Assembly (NCBI RefSeq): GCF_016820245.1
Contig: NZ_JAFCAR010000001.1
Coordinates: 620,001-684,000, forward strand
Direction: 5' to 3'
Length of the DNA stretch: 64,000 nucleotides
Source: Jannaschia sp. Os4
Lineage (GTDB): Bacteria; Pseudomonadota; Alphaproteobacteria; Rhodobacterales; Rhodobacteraceae
Shown one piece after another: positions 41,376-50,029 of the stretch (its first letter is position 1; each line of letters starts with the position of its first letter). The translations under genes were made by a program, and so were the position numbers. The notes under the pieces were generated by a model. That model had not been told where the DNA came from. It did no database searches and saw only the letters and a program-made list of their open reading frames with translations.

Positions 41376-41456
41376 GAATAGGATGCCCCGGATGCCGATA
41401 TTCCGACACGTAGGCCCTGTACGGACGGGGCCACCGAACGCCATCTGGAGGAATCA

Positions 41457-42200
41457 ATGGCTCAGTACGACGCGTTCCGGACCGAGGTGTCCGGTGCCCG
41501 CGCCGCAGAGATCGACGAGGGCCTGCGCGCGCACATGAACAAGGTCTACGGCACGATGTCCGTGGGCCTCCTGATCACCTTCGCCGCCGCGTGGGCCATC
41601 TCGGGCCTCGCGATGGTCGACGGCCAGATGACGCAGCTCGGCATCGCGCTCTACGCCTCGCCGCTGCGCTGGGTGCTGATGTTCGCGCCGCTGGCCTTCG
41701 TGCTGGTGCTGTCCTTCGGCATCAACAAGCTGTCGGCCGCCGCCGCGCAGGGCGTGTTCTACCTCTTCGCCGCCGTGATGGGCGTGTCGATCTCGTCGAT
41801 CTTCATCGTCTTCACCGGCACCTCGATCGCGACGACCTTCCTCGTGACGGCCGGCGCCTTCGCGGGCCTTTCGCTGTGGGGCTACACCACCAAGAAGGAC
41901 CTGTCCGGCATGGGCACGTTCCTCCTGATGGGCCTGATCGGCCTGATCCTCGCGTCGATCATCAACATCTTCGTGGCGTCCTCGGCGATGCAGTTCGCGA
42001 TCTCCGTGATCGGCGTGCTGATCTTCGCGGGCCTGACCGCCTACGACACGCAGCGGATCAAGACCGAGTACGTGGCCCACGCCGCCCATGGCGACAGCGA
42101 GTGGCTGGGCAAGGCCGCGATCATGGGCGCGCTGTCGCTCTACCTCGACTTCATCAACCTGTTCATGTTCCTGCTGCAGTTCCTCGGCAACCGCGAGTGA
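41457..42200 (+). CDS. Bax inhibitor-1/YccA family membrane protein
   Basis: A 247-residue inner-membrane protein with about seven hydrophobic segments. The N-terminus RAHMNKVYGTMSVGLLITFAAAWAI and the C-terminal FAGLTAYDTQRIKTEY, GKAAIMGALSLYLDFINLFM and FLLQFLGNRE are signatures of the BI-1 (UPF0005/YbhL) family, which includes FtsH modulators and putative Ca2+ channels. The exact role here is unknown. GGAGGA at 41447-41452 precedes the ATG. A rho-independent terminator follows at 42224-42254. Confidence 0.93.
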   Translation: MAQYDAFRTEVSGARAAEIDEGLRAHMNKVYGTMSVGLLITFAAAWAISGLAMVDGQMTQLGIALYASPLRWVLMFAPLAFVLVLSFGINKLSAAAAQGVFYLFAAVMGVSISSIFIVFTGTSIATTFLVTAGAFAGLSLWGYTTKKDLSGMGTFLLMGLIGLILASIINIFVASSAMQFAISVIGVLIFAGLTAYDTQRIKTEYVAHAAHGDSEWLGKAAIMGALSLYLDFINLFMFLLQFLGNRE

Positions 42201-42223
42201 CCGCCACGGCATGACGACGGATC

Positions 42224-42254
42224 GGGCCGCCCTCTGGGGCGGCCCTTTTCTTTT
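42224..42254 (+). terminator. Rho-independent terminator
   Basis: GGGCCGCC-ctctgg-GGCGGCCC followed by TTTTCTTTT, 23 bases after the Bax-inhibitor gene stop. It is a textbook intrinsic terminator for that gene. Confidence 0.9.
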
Positions 42255-42381
42255 GGCGGGAGGCCTTGCGCGCCGCCCCGGCCCCCCCATCTGCCGCGCA
42301 GGCGCCGGGCCCCTCTGGCGGGGCGGTCGGCGCGCCCCGCGATGTCGGCGGCCGGTGCAGCCGCCGATCCGGGTCCGTCCC

Positions 42382-43299
42382 ATGCTCCTCCTCTCCCTCG
42401 GCTCCGGCCTCCTGCTGCTCGTGGCGGGGGGCGACGCGCTGGTGCGCGGGGCCGCGTCGCTGGCCGCCCGCTGGGGCGTCTCGCCGCTGCTGATCGGCCT
42501 CACGGTGGTGGGCTTCGGCACCTCCACGCCGGAACTCGTCACCTCGCTGCAGGCCGCCTTCGCGGGCGCGCCGGGCGTGGCGGTCGGCAACGTGGTCGGC
42601 TCCAACGTCGCCAACGCGCTGCTGATCCTCGGCATCGCGGCGGTGGCGATGCCCTTCGCGGTGGACCGCGCGGCCTTCCGCCGCGACGGCACGATGCTGG
42701 CGCTGGCCACGCTGGCGGGCGCGGCGGTCGTGCTGTCGGGGGGCCTGTCGCGGGGGCTGGGGCTGATGCTGCTGGCGGGGCTGGCGCTCTACCTGTGGAC
42801 CGCGTGGCGGGGGGAGCGGGACGCGCCGCAAGCGGCGGGGGACGTGCCCGGGCCGCTGCTCCGGGCCGTCGTGCTGACGGTGGCGGGGATCGCGGCGACG
42901 GTGCTGGGCGCGCGCCTGCTTGTGGGCGGGGCGACGGGGCTGGCGCAGGCGTGGGGCGTGTCCGAGGCGGTGATCGGCCTGACGGTTGTGGCCGTGGGCA
43001 CGTCGCTGCCGGAACTGGTCACCTCGCTCGTGGCGGCGGTGAAGCGGCAGGGGGCGATGGCGTTCGGCAACGTGGTGGGGTCGAACGTGTTCAACCTGCT
43101 CGGCATCCTCGGGGCGACGGCGGTGGTCGTGCCGATCCCCGTGCCGCCAGAGATCGCGTCGCGCGACGTGTGGGTCATGCTGGCGGCGACCGTGGCGCTG
43201 GTGGTGGTCGCGGTGACGGGCTGGCGGGTGCGGCGGGGCGAAGGGGTGGCGCTGCTGGCGGCCTATGGCGGCTACATGGCGTGGCTGGCGATGGGGTGA
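42382..43299 (+). CDS. Calcium/sodium antiporter (CaCA family, YrbG-like)
   Basis: A 305-residue membrane exchanger with about ten hydrophobic segments and the two alpha-repeats of the CaCA family: GLTVVGFGTSTPELVTSL with GNVVGSNVANALLILG in the first half, and GLTVVAVGTSLPELVTSL with GNVVGSNVFNLLGILG in the second. These E/S/N-containing loops form the ion-binding sites. ATG 42382 begins MLLLSLGSGLLLL; the open frame upstream has no homology. Immediately after its stop the second copy of the dispersed repeat begins. Confidence 0.93.
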   Translation: MLLLSLGSGLLLLVAGGDALVRGAASLAARWGVSPLLIGLTVVGFGTSTPELVTSLQAAFAGAPGVAVGNVVGSNVANALLILGIAAVAMPFAVDRAAFRRDGTMLALATLAGAAVVLSGGLSRGLGLMLLAGLALYLWTAWRGERDAPQAAGDVPGPLLRAVVLTVAGIAATVLGARLLVGGATGLAQAWGVSEAVIGLTVVAVGTSLPELVTSLVAAVKRQGAMAFGNVVGSNVFNLLGILGATAVVVPIPVPPEIASRDVWVMLAATVALVVVAVTGWRVRRGEGVALLAAYGGYMAWLAMG

Positions 43300-43475
43300 G
43301 GCGGAGCGCGTCGGCGGGCCGCGGCGCGGCGATGCGACCCCTCCGCAGGGCGCTTTATCCCTCGCCCCCGCACGACGCTCCAGCCGAGCGCCGTCGGCAC
43401 GGGATCGCCGGGCCGGGGGGCGGCCCGGCGATGCGCGGACCGCTGCGCGGTCGTTTCGCGCCGGGCGCCGAGCCG
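43300..43475. repeat. Dispersed repeat, copy B (about 175 bp)
   Basis: Aligns with 17052-17229 from the stop codon onward. Here the main hairpin is perfect: ATCGCCGGGCC-ggggggc-GGCCCGGCGAT (11 pairs), followed by GACCGC-tgc-GCGGTC. Copy A carries the same hairpins with a mismatch in the long stem. As with copy A, the element separates convergent genes (antiporter and esterase). Confidence 0.75.
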
Positions 43476-43480
43476 GGGCG

Positions 43481-44104
43481 TCAACCCAGCATCTCCCGCG
43501 CCACCGCGATCCCGTCCGCCATCGGCTGATGCCCCGCGCCGGGATGGGCGATCAGCCGGGCCTCCGCGCCGAGGGCGCGCAGGACCTCCACCGACCGCTC
43601 GGTGCGGGCGAGGGGAATGTGCGGGTCGCGTTCGTGGCAGGTGACGAGGACGGGGACGCCGGAAAGGTCGGTCGCGTAGTCGAAGGCCTTCTCGCCGTGG
43701 CCGTAGATTTCGCCCGGCGCGTCGGACGTGCCGACGAGCCCGCCGGAGAAGGCGATCACGCCGCCGACCCCGGCGCCCCGCCGCGCCGCCCACTCCAACG
43801 CGAGGCAGGCGCCTTGGCTGAAGCCCGCCACCGCCACGTCGCCGCGCGGCAGGCCGAGCGCGTCGACGGCCGCGTCCACCGCGTCGAGGCCGCGCGCGAC
43901 CCACGGCGCCATCTGCGCCGCAGGCGCGAGGAAGGAGGTGGGCCACCACGAGTTGCCCTCCGCCTCCGGCAGCGCGATGCGGCGGTCGACGACGCCCAAA
44001 GGCGCGGCGAGGCCCGCGATGCCGCGCGCGCTGTCGCCCCGCCCGTGGATCAGGACGAGGCCGCGCGGGGCGGCCCCGTCCCCGGCCCGGTAGAGGGCGC
44101 TCAT
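43481..44104 (-). CDS. Carboxylesterase/phospholipase (MhqD-like)
   Basis: A 207-residue alpha/beta hydrolase of the carboxylesterase/phospholipase family (Abhydrolase_2). Motifs: VLIHGRGDSARG (oxyanion region), VAVAGFSQGACLAL (nucleophile serine in GFSQG), CHERDPHIPLA (acid) and AHPGAGHQPM (histidine). The ATG overlaps the stop of the upstream dioxygenase gene (ATGA at 44101-44104). Together they match the MhqO-MhqD pair known from Firmicutes quinone/hydroquinone resistance, so a role in aromatic electrophile detoxification is inferred. The long frame to 45226 is an artefact across the dioxygenase gene. Confidence 0.85.
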   Translation of the reverse strand: MSALYRAGDGAAPRGLVLIHGRGDSARGIAGLAAPLGVVDRRIALPEAEGNSWWPTSFLAPAAQMAPWVARGLDAVDAAVDALGLPRGDVAVAGFSQGACLALEWAARRGAGVGGVIAFSGGLVGTSDAPGEIYGHGEKAFDYATDLSGVPVLVTCHERDPHIPLARTERSVEVLRALGAEARLIAHPGAGHQPMADGIAVAREMLG

Positions 44105-45018
44105 GCGGTGATCGGCGGGAGCGCCGCCTCGATCCGGTCGCGGATGCCCTCGTACTGCTCGGGCAGCTTGAGGGACTGGCCCAAGGACTCCAGCGGCTCG
44201 TCGCGGGTGAAGCCCGGCGGGTCGGTGGCGATCTCGAACAGGACGCCGCCCGGCTCGCGGAAGTAGATCGCGTTGAAGTACTGCCGGTCGATCACGGGCG
44301 TGACCTGCATCCCGGCCTCCAGCATCCGCTCGCGCCAGTCGAGCTGGTCGGCGTCGTCCTCGGCGCGGAAGGCCACGTGGTGGATCGTGCCGGTTCCCTG
44401 CTGCCCACGGGGCGCGCCGTCGCGGCGGAAGAGGTCCACCACGGTACCGCGCGCATCGCCGGGGGCCTTGAGGCGAAGCCGCTCCCACCCGTCGCCGGAC
44501 TCGGAGCCGACCTCCTCGTAGCCCATCCGGTCGACCAGCAGGGCCTGCGTCGGGGCGAGGTCGTCTTGCCACAGCGTCACGCCGTGGAAGCCGCCCTCGG
44601 CCGGGCCGTGGGCGCCGGGCGTGGCCACGAGCTCCACCGTCGCGCCGTCGGGGTCGGAGACGGAGGCGACCTGCTGGCCGAACCGCTCCTCCGGCCCGCT
44701 CACGCCCGCGCCGCGCGCGCGCATCTCGGCCAGCACGTCGCCGAACACCGCGTCGCCCACCGCGTAGGAGTAGGCCGACGCCATCCCCGGGCCGGGGCGC
44801 CCGCGGGGCACGCCCTCGAAGGGGAAGAAGGTCAGGATCGTGCCGGGGTCGGCGGTCTGGTTGCCGTAGTAGAGGTGGTAGGTGCCGGGGTCGTCGAAGT
44901 TCACCGTCTTCTTCACGAGGCGCTGGTCCATCAGCTTGGTGAAGAAGTCGACGTTGGCCTGCGGCGGGCCGCTGATCGCGGTCACGTGGTGCAGGCCGGT
45001 CATGCGCTTGTCGGCCAT
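44101..45018 (-). CDS. Ring-cleaving dioxygenase of the glyoxalase fold (MhqO-like)
   Basis: A 305-residue protein with two VOC (glyoxalase/bleomycin) domains. Metal ligands are seen in GLHHVTAISGPPQANVDFF (His), in TIHHVAFRAEDDADQ (His) and in FREPGGVLFEIATDPPGF (Glu). The order and length match the ring-cleaving dioxygenase family that includes MhqO and PcpA-like hydroquinone dioxygenases. It is encoded upstream of and coupled to the MhqD-like esterase. ATG 45018 follows a GGAGG-like GAGGCC. No MarR regulator (MhqR) is adjacent. Confidence 0.88.
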   Translation of the reverse strand: MADKRMTGLHHVTAISGPPQANVDFFTKLMDQRLVKKTVNFDDPGTYHLYYGNQTADPGTILTFFPFEGVPRGRPGPGMASAYSYAVGDAVFGDVLAEMRARGAGVSGPEERFGQQVASVSDPDGATVELVATPGAHGPAEGGFHGVTLWQDDLAPTQALLVDRMGYEEVGSESGDGWERLRLKAPGDARGTVVDLFRRDGAPRGQQGTGTIHHVAFRAEDDADQLDWRERMLEAGMQVTPVIDRQYFNAIYFREPGGVLFEIATDPPGFTRDEPLESLGQSLKLPEQYEGIRDRIEAALPPITA

Positions 45019-45072
45019 GGGGGCCTCCTGTCTCTGGGTCGCTCCGGATGTGGGCCGCGGCCGGGCCGCGCG

Positions 45073-45603
45073 TTAGGCCGATCCCCGCACGGGATCGGTT
45101 CGCAGGCGCGCAGTCATGCGGATGGCGGGGAAGGGGATCGCCCCGCCGATGGCCACGTCCAGTTCCTCCTGCCAGCGGAAGCCGATCGCGGCGTAGAACG
45201 GCACGGCGGTGCGGGTCGAGAGGCATTCCATCGTGCGGACCCCCGCCCCCGCCGCCTGCATCATCGCGCGGGCCATCACGGCGCGGGCGAAGCCGCGGCG
45301 GGTGTGGGCGGGATCGGTGGCGACGTGGCGGACATGGCCGATGCCGGCGGCGCGGCCCCCGTCCGTCGGCGCGGCGGCGGTCCAGCCCCCGCAGGCGAGG
45401 ACGGCGCCGTCGGCCTCGGCCAGCCAGTAGGTGCCGGAGGCGAGGAGGGCGGGCTTGGCCCGGCTGATCGCGGGCAGGACCGCGACGAGGACGGAGGGCG
45501 GGTAGTCGCCCTTCAGGAGCTGCGGATAGCTCCGCGCCAGCAGCCCGTCGACGGCGGGCAGGTCGGCGGGGGTCGCGGGGCGAAGGGCGACGGTGGGCGG
45601 CAT
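45073..45603 (-). CDS. GNAT-family N-acetyltransferase
   Basis: A 176-residue acetyl-CoA-dependent acetyltransferase. The GNAT core shows ALRPATPADLPAV at the N-terminus, the acetyl-CoA loop GHVRHVATDPAHTRRGFARAVM (R-R-x-G-F-A) and a C-terminal VPFYAAIGF motif. The substrate cannot be inferred. ATG 45603 (MPPTVALRP) has the family start; the frame upstream to 45684 is unsupported. It is 54 bases upstream of the dioxygenase start, in the same direction. Confidence 0.88.
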   Translation of the reverse strand: MPPTVALRPATPADLPAVDGLLARSYPQLLKGDYPPSVLVAVLPAISRAKPALLASGTYWLAEADGAVLACGGWTAAAPTDGGRAAGIGHVRHVATDPAHTRRGFARAVMARAMMQAAGAGVRTMECLSTRTAVPFYAAIGFRWQEELDVAIGGAIPFPAIRMTARLRTDPVRGSA

Positions 45604-45715
45604 GGGTCCGGAGATAGGCCGAGGGGCCGCGCCACCCAGCGCGAAACGGCGGCGCGGGGGCCTGCGAGCCGGCGGGGCCGTCATGGCCAGGGGCCTCCGC
45701 GCCCTGCCCCCGACG

Positions 45716-45739
45716 AGAAAGGGGCCCCGCGGGGCCCCT
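45716..45739 (-). terminator. Rho-independent terminator of rpmG
   Basis: On the minus strand AGGGGCCCC-gc-GGGGCCCCT forms a nine-base-pair stem followed by TTCTCG. It stands 25 bases after the rpmG stop. Confidence 0.75.
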
Positions 45740-45763
45740 CCGATCAGCGCGCGAGGCGGGGCC

Positions 45764-45931
45764 TCACTTGATCTTGCCTTCCTTGTACTCGACGTGCTTG
45801 CGCGCGACGGGGTCGTACTTCCGGATGGTCATCTTCTCGGTCATCGTCCGCGCGTTCTTCTTCGTGACGTAGAAGTGGCCCGTCCCGGCGGACGAGTTGA
45901 GGCGGATCTTGATGGTGGTCGGCTTCGCCAT
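45764..45931 (-). CDS. rpmG: 50S ribosomal protein L33
   Basis: A 55-residue protein beginning [20 protein letters not shown], then [20 protein letters not shown] and [15 protein letters not shown]. This is the standard cysteine-free, zinc-independent L33 of Alphaproteobacteria, part of the large ribosomal subunit near the E site. It stands alone between the PAS-domain gene and its own terminator, and is one of the shortest genes in the window. Confidence 0.97.
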   Translation of the reverse strand: MAKPTTIKIRLNSSAGTGHFYVTKKNARTMTEKMTIRKYDPVARKHVEYKEGKIK

Positions 45932-46032
45932 GTCTCTGCTCCCGTGCGGGGCGGATGGCGGCCCCGGAAATCCGAAGTCCGCCTTCTACGCGGGGGCCTG
46001 TAAGTGTCAAGCGGGGCGGCGGAGGCGCGCCC

Positions 46033-46464
46033 TCAGGCGCAGTCGAGGCGCAGCAGCAGCCACGCGGGCTCGTCGGGGATCGGCTCGAGGGTGATGGCGC
46101 AGTCGCCGCCCTCCGGGTCCAGCCACGCGAGGTCCATCTCGACATGCGCCACGCGCCCGCCGGACGCCCGCGCCAGCGCGCCGCGCGCGCGGTCGCGGAT
46201 GTCGTGGCGCCACAGATGGGTGAGGTGCAGCCCCTCGAGGTCGTCGCGGCGCCCGAACCCCAAGGCCGTCAGGAGGCGGGGACCGAGATACCCGAGCCGC
46301 CCGTCCGTCGCCACGAGGCCCACCGGGGAGTCGGCGCCGCGCGCGGCCTCGACCAGGCCGCGCGACGGGACGCGCCGGTCGGCGCGCATGTGGCGGTCGG
46401 TGTCGGTCTGGATCTCCAAGGGCGGCCCATCTCCCGCAGTCTCGGCTATCACGATAACTCGCAT
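46033..46464 (-). CDS. PAS-domain-like protein, 143 aa
   Basis: The central part SPVGLVATDGRLGYLGPRLLTALGFGRRDDLEGL resembles a PAS domain (F-x-x-T-x-G-x-x-x-Y-x-N pattern, then L-G-F-x-R-x-D-L-x-G), followed by a beta-rich half (RVAHVEMDLAWLDPEGGDCAITLEPIPDE) as in PAS folds. No kinase or output domain is attached. ATG 46464 is the first in a sensible frame; a long upstream extension runs through the RNase P RNA gene and is spurious. Its ligand and partner are unknown. It lies 60 bases downstream of rnpB. Confidence 0.65.
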   Translation of the reverse strand: MRVIVIAETAGDGPPLEIQTDTDRHMRADRRVPSRGLVEAARGADSPVGLVATDGRLGYLGPRLLTALGFGRRDDLEGLHLTHLWRHDIRDRARGALARASGGRVAHVEMDLAWLDPEGGDCAITLEPIPDEPAWLLLRLDCA

Positions 46465-46523
46465 CCGAACGATTCGTTCACCGAATCTTAACAAACCCGG
46501 CGATGCGCGAGGGGGCGGCCCGA

Positions 46524-46898
46524 GCGGCGGGGGGCCTGTAAGCCGGATTCTGTCCCCCCCGGCCCGAGGGCCGGAAGGCGGCGACCATTCATCTCGACGG
46601 CGGATCGCTCCGCCGCCTGAAGCTGCCAACCCGGATCCCCGGCGCGACGCGCGCCCGCCTCTCGGCGCGGGACCCCTATTCGGCATTGCTCCCGGTGGGG
46701 CTTGCCATGCGGGGGACGTCGCCGCCCCCCCGGTGGGCCCTTACCCCACCGTTTCACCCTTACCCCGCGTGCGGGGCGGTCTGTTCTCTGTGGCGCTGTC
46801 CGTCGGATCTCTCCGCCCGGGCGTTACCCGGCACCGTCTCGTCGTGGAGTCCGGACTTTCCTCGGGTTTCCCCGCGGCCGCCCGGCCCCCCGCCGCCG
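46524..46898 (-). ncRNA. rnpB: RNase P RNA (class A)
   Basis: On the minus strand the molecule contains the conserved GAGGAAAGTCCGGACTCC (5' core), GGGTAAGGGTGAAACGGTGG (P-region), GCAAGCCCCACCGGGAGCAA and, at the 3' end, ACAGAATCCGGCTTACAGG. The P1 helix can be drawn between GCGGCGGGGGGCC at the 5' end (46884-46896) and GGCCCCCCGCCGC at the 3' end (46524-46536), which fixes the limits within a few bases. It is the catalytic RNA that matures tRNA 5' ends. Its 5' end starts about seven bases after the stop of the amidase gene, so its promoter probably lies within that gene. Confidence 0.95.
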
Positions 46899-46904
46899 CG
46901 CGGC

Positions 46905-47642
46905 CTAGGCCCGGCGCCCCCGCCGGTCAAGCAAGGGCGAGCGCCACGCCCGCATGTGCCCCGCGGCGGGCCAGCGCGTCGCGACGTCGGCGATCGCCGC
47001 CATGTCGGCCGGCGACAGCGGCCCCGTCAGCCACGGGCGATGCCGCAGGCGCACCGACTCCAGCAGGATGTCGATCGGCTGGTGCGCGTCGAACCCCGCG
47101 ATCCGCGCGTCGTCGCGGAAGGTCGTCTCGTCCGGCGCGGCGCTGGGCGCGGACGGGTCGAGGTCCGACCACACCGCCAGCCCCGACCGCGCGAGCCGCC
47201 GCCAGTCGAACCGCGGGCCGGGATCGATCTTGCGCCCCGGCGCGCTGCAGGAGTGGCCGATCACCCCCTCGGGCGCGATACCGTGCCGGTCCATGATCCC
47301 GCGCAGCAACTCCTCGAGCGCGTCCATCTGCGCGGCGGCGAAGGGCGAGGCCCCGTCGTTGGACAGCTCGATCCCCACCGAGCGCGAGTTGACGTCCCCG
47401 TCGCCCCCCCACGTGCCGACGCCCGCGTGCCACGCGCGTCGCGACTCGTCGACCATCTGGAAGCACTCGCCCCCCTCGCCGATGAGCCAATGCGCCGAGA
47501 CGCCGGACTCCTTGTCCGTCAGCCGCTTCAGCGACGGCCCCCACCCGCCCGTCATGGCGGTGTAGTGGATCACCACGAGGTCCACCGGCGCGCCCTCGGG
47601 GCGCGGCCCGTGGTTGGGCGACGGACGCACCGGGCGGGTCAC
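46905..47642 (-). CDS. N-acetylmuramoyl-L-alanine amidase (AmpD-like)
   Basis: A 245-residue zinc amidase (Amidase_2) acting on muropeptides. Zinc ligands appear in VVIHYTAM (first His), in AWHAGVG (second) and in VIGHSCSAPGRKIDPGPRFDW (third His plus the catalytic Asp region), with GSGVSAHW-like SGVSAHWLIG and SVGIELSND between. It starts at a GTG (47642) in GTGA overlapping the stop of the excalibur gene. No signal peptide is seen, which suits a cytoplasmic AmpD role in 1,6-anhydro-muropeptide recycling. The C-terminus ends directly before rnpB. Confidence 0.88.
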   Translation of the reverse strand: MTRPVRPSPNHGPRPEGAPVDLVVIHYTAMTGGWGPSLKRLTDKESGVSAHWLIGEGGECFQMVDESRRAWHAGVGTWGGDGDVNSRSVGIELSNDGASPFAAAQMDALEELLRGIMDRHGIAPEGVIGHSCSAPGRKIDPGPRFDWRRLARSGLAVWSDLDPSAPSAAPDETTFRDDARIAGFDAHQPIDILLESVRLRHRPWLTGPLSPADMAAIADVATRWPAAGHMRAWRSPLLDRRGRRA

Positions 47643-48511
47643 TGGTCCACCAAGGCCCGGTAGGTCGCGGGGTTCCACCCGCAGGCGTTCCCGTCCCCGT
47701 CCGGGTCGAGGTTCAGCCGGTCCCGCTGCGGCCCGCCTGCGGCGAGGAACTCCTCCTGCGCGACGTCCGCCGTGCGGTAGCCGCCGCATCGCTCCTCGTG
47801 CTTGCGCGGGGAGTTGAACGGATTGCGCCGGTAGCCGCCCGCGCCCACGGGCCGGGCCCGCTCCAAGGCGTAGGCCACGATGTTCGGCCCCCGCCCCTCG
47901 CCGCGCTCCAGTTCTGTCGGCGTGACGAGCTGATACTGCTGGCGCGCCGCCGCGAGGCGGGCGGCGTCGGCCTCGATGCCGCGGCGCGCGGACACCGCCT
48001 CGAAGTCCTGCTCGTCGCTGATGCCGGCGTTGTCCCGGTCGAGCGTGGCACGCGGCGCGGCCGGGGCGGGCGCCCGCTGCGCGACGGGGACGACCGGCGC
48101 GGCGGCCGAGGCCGAGGCCGAGACCGTGGCCGAGGCGGCGGGCTTCGGCGCGGCGGTGCGGGCCAAGGCGGTGCGGGTCCGCGCCGCGCCGTCCGGGGCG
48201 GGCGCGGGCGACGCGACCGCGCGGGGCGGGGCCGAGACGGCGGGCTGGCTGCGGGCGCGGGCCACCTGCGCCGGCGGGGCCGCGGGGACGGGCCGCTCCG
48301 GCTCGAGGCGGGGCGGCACCGGGGTACGGGCCGCCAAGCGCATAGGCCGTTCCGCCGCGACGGCGGGCGGGGTCGCGGGCGGGCGCACGACCGCCACGGC
48401 GGGCGAGGCGCGCCCGTCCAAGGGGGTCGCGGCGGGGGCGCCGCTGTCGGGGATCGAGTTGCAGGCGGCCAACGCCGCGCTGCCGGCCAAGGCCGCCAGG
48501 ATCGCTCGCAT
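47639..48511 (-). CDS. Lipoprotein with excalibur calcium-binding domain
   Basis: A 290-residue lipoprotein. Residues 1-17 (MRAILAALAGSAALAAC) give a signal with lipobox L-A-A-C at 17. A long alanine/proline/arginine-rich linker (about 20-145) leads to a helical part (DAARLAAARQQYQLVTP) and a C-terminal excalibur domain with CGGYRTADVAQEEFL and the calcium loop DPDGDGNACGW. The excalibur domain probably binds Ca2+ outside the cytoplasm. The function is unknown. The stop overlaps the amidase GTG by four bases, so the pair may act on the envelope together. Confidence 0.85.
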   Translation of the reverse strand: MRAILAALAGSAALAACNSIPDSGAPAATPLDGRASPAVAVVRPPATPPAVAAERPMRLAARTPVPPRLEPERPVPAAPPAQVARARSQPAVSAPPRAVASPAPAPDGAARTRTALARTAAPKPAASATVSASASAAAPVVPVAQRAPAPAAPRATLDRDNAGISDEQDFEAVSARRGIEADAARLAAARQQYQLVTPTELERGEGRGPNIVAYALERARPVGAGGYRRNPFNSPRKHEERCGGYRTADVAQEEFLAAGGPQRDRLNLDPDGDGNACGWNPATYRALVDQ

Positions 48512-48544
48512 GGATGGACTGCTCCGGTTCTTTTTCCGGTCAGC

Positions 48545-50029
48545 CTACCACCACTTCTCGGGCCGCGCGACGAACCCGGCGCGATCCTCGATCGCCTGTG
48601 CCACGTTCATCATACCCGCCTCGTCCCACGGGCGCCCGATGATCTGCAGGCCCAGCGGCAGGCCCCGCCGGTCCAGCCCCGCGGGGACCGCCGCGCCGGG
48701 CAGCCCCGCCATGTTAACCGTCACGGTGAACACGTCGTTGAGGTACATCTGGATCGGGTCGTCCTGCGCCTGCCCCAACTCGAAGGCGGCGGACGGCGTG
48801 GCGGGCGTCAGGATGGCGTCGACGCCCGCGTCGAACACCTGCTCGAAGTCCCGCTTGATGAGCGTGCGGACCTTGCGCGCCCTATTGTAATAGGCGTCGT
48901 AGAAGCCCGCCGAGAGCACGTAGGTGCCGATCATGACGCGCCGCTGCACCTCGTCGCCGAAGCCCTCGGCGCGGGTCTTCTCGTACATGTCGACGATGCC
49001 GTCGCCTTGATCGAGCGCCGCGCGGTGGCCGAACCGGACCCCGTCGTAGCGGGCGAGGTTGGACGACGCCTCGGCGGGCGCGACGACGTAGTAGGCGGGC
49101 AGCGCGTACTTCGTGTGGGGCAGCGAGATGTCGCGGATCTCGGCGCCCGCGTCCCGGAGCATCGTGACACCGTCCTGCCACAATTGCTCGATCTCGGAGG
49201 GCATCCCCTCCATCCGGTACTCCTTGGGGATGCCGATGACCTTGCCGCGGACGTCGCCGGTGAGCGCCGATTCGAAGTCCGGGACCGGCAGGTCGGCCGA
49301 GGTCGAATCCTTCGGGTCGTGCCCGGCCATCGCGCCCAGCAGGATCGCGCCGTCGCGCACGGTGCGCGTCATCGGCCCGGCTTGGTCGAGGGACGAGGCG
49401 AAGGCCACGATGCCCCAGCGGCTGACCCGCCCGTAGGTGGGCTTCACGCCCACCGTCCCGGTGAAGGCGGCGGGCTGGCGGATCGAGCCGCCCGTGTCGG
49501 TGCCCAAGGCGGCCACGCAGAGCCGCGCGGCCACGGCGGCCGCCGACCCGCCCGACGAGCCGCCGGGGGTCAGCGCCGCGTCCGAGTTCCCCGCCCGCCA
49601 CGGGTTCGTGACGGGGCCGTAGGTGGAGGTCTCGTTGGACGAGCCCATCGCGAACTCGTCCATGTTCAGCTTGCCGACCATGACCGCCCCTGCCGTGAAC
49701 AGCTTGTCGGTCACGGTGGATTCGTAGCGCGGCGCGAAGCCCTGCAGGATGCGCGAGCCGGCCTGCGACGCCACACCCTCGGTGCAGAACAGGTCCTTCA
49801 CCCCGATGGGGATGCCGCACAGCTCCGGCGCGTCGCCCCGCGCGATCCGCGCGTCCGCCGCCTCGGCCTGCCTGCGCGCCACCTCCGGCGTCTTGTGCAC
49901 CACCGCGTTCAGCGCGTCCGCGCCCTCCACGGCTTCCAGATACGCCTCCGTCAGCGCGGTCGCGCTCGTCTCGCCCGAGCGCAGCGCGTCGCGCGCCTCG
50001 GCCAGCGTCAGGTCGGTCAGGTCGCTCAT
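48545..50029 (-). CDS. gatA: Glutamyl/aspartyl-tRNA amidotransferase subunit A
   Basis: The amidase subunit of GatCAB, which turns Glu-tRNA(Gln) and Asp-tRNA(Asn) into the amidated forms. The 494-residue sequence has the catalytic lysine in [14 protein letters not shown], the amidase signature [17 protein letters not shown] with the Ser-cis-Ser pair, [16 protein letters not shown] and [16 protein letters not shown] 50029 overlaps the gatC stop (ATGA), so the two are coupled. gatB is not in the window. Confidence 0.97.
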   Translation of the reverse strand: MSDLTDLTLAEARDALRSGETSATALTEAYLEAVEGADALNAVVHKTPEVARRQAEAADARIARGDAPELCGIPIGVKDLFCTEGVASQAGSRILQGFAPRYESTVTDKLFTAGAVMVGKLNMDEFAMGSSNETSTYGPVTNPWRAGNSDAALTPGGSSGGSAAAVAARLCVAALGTDTGGSIRQPAAFTGTVGVKPTYGRVSRWGIVAFASSLDQAGPMTRTVRDGAILLGAMAGHDPKDSTSADLPVPDFESALTGDVRGKVIGIPKEYRMEGMPSEIEQLWQDGVTMLRDAGAEIRDISLPHTKYALPAYYVVAPAEASSNLARYDGVRFGHRAALDQGDGIVDMYEKTRAEGFGDEVQRRVMIGTYVLSAGFYDAYYNRARKVRTLIKRDFEQVFDAGVDAILTPATPSAAFELGQAQDDPIQMYLNDVFTVTVNMAGLPGAAVPAGLDRRGLPLGLQIIGRPWDEAGMMNVAQAIEDRAGFVARPEKWW

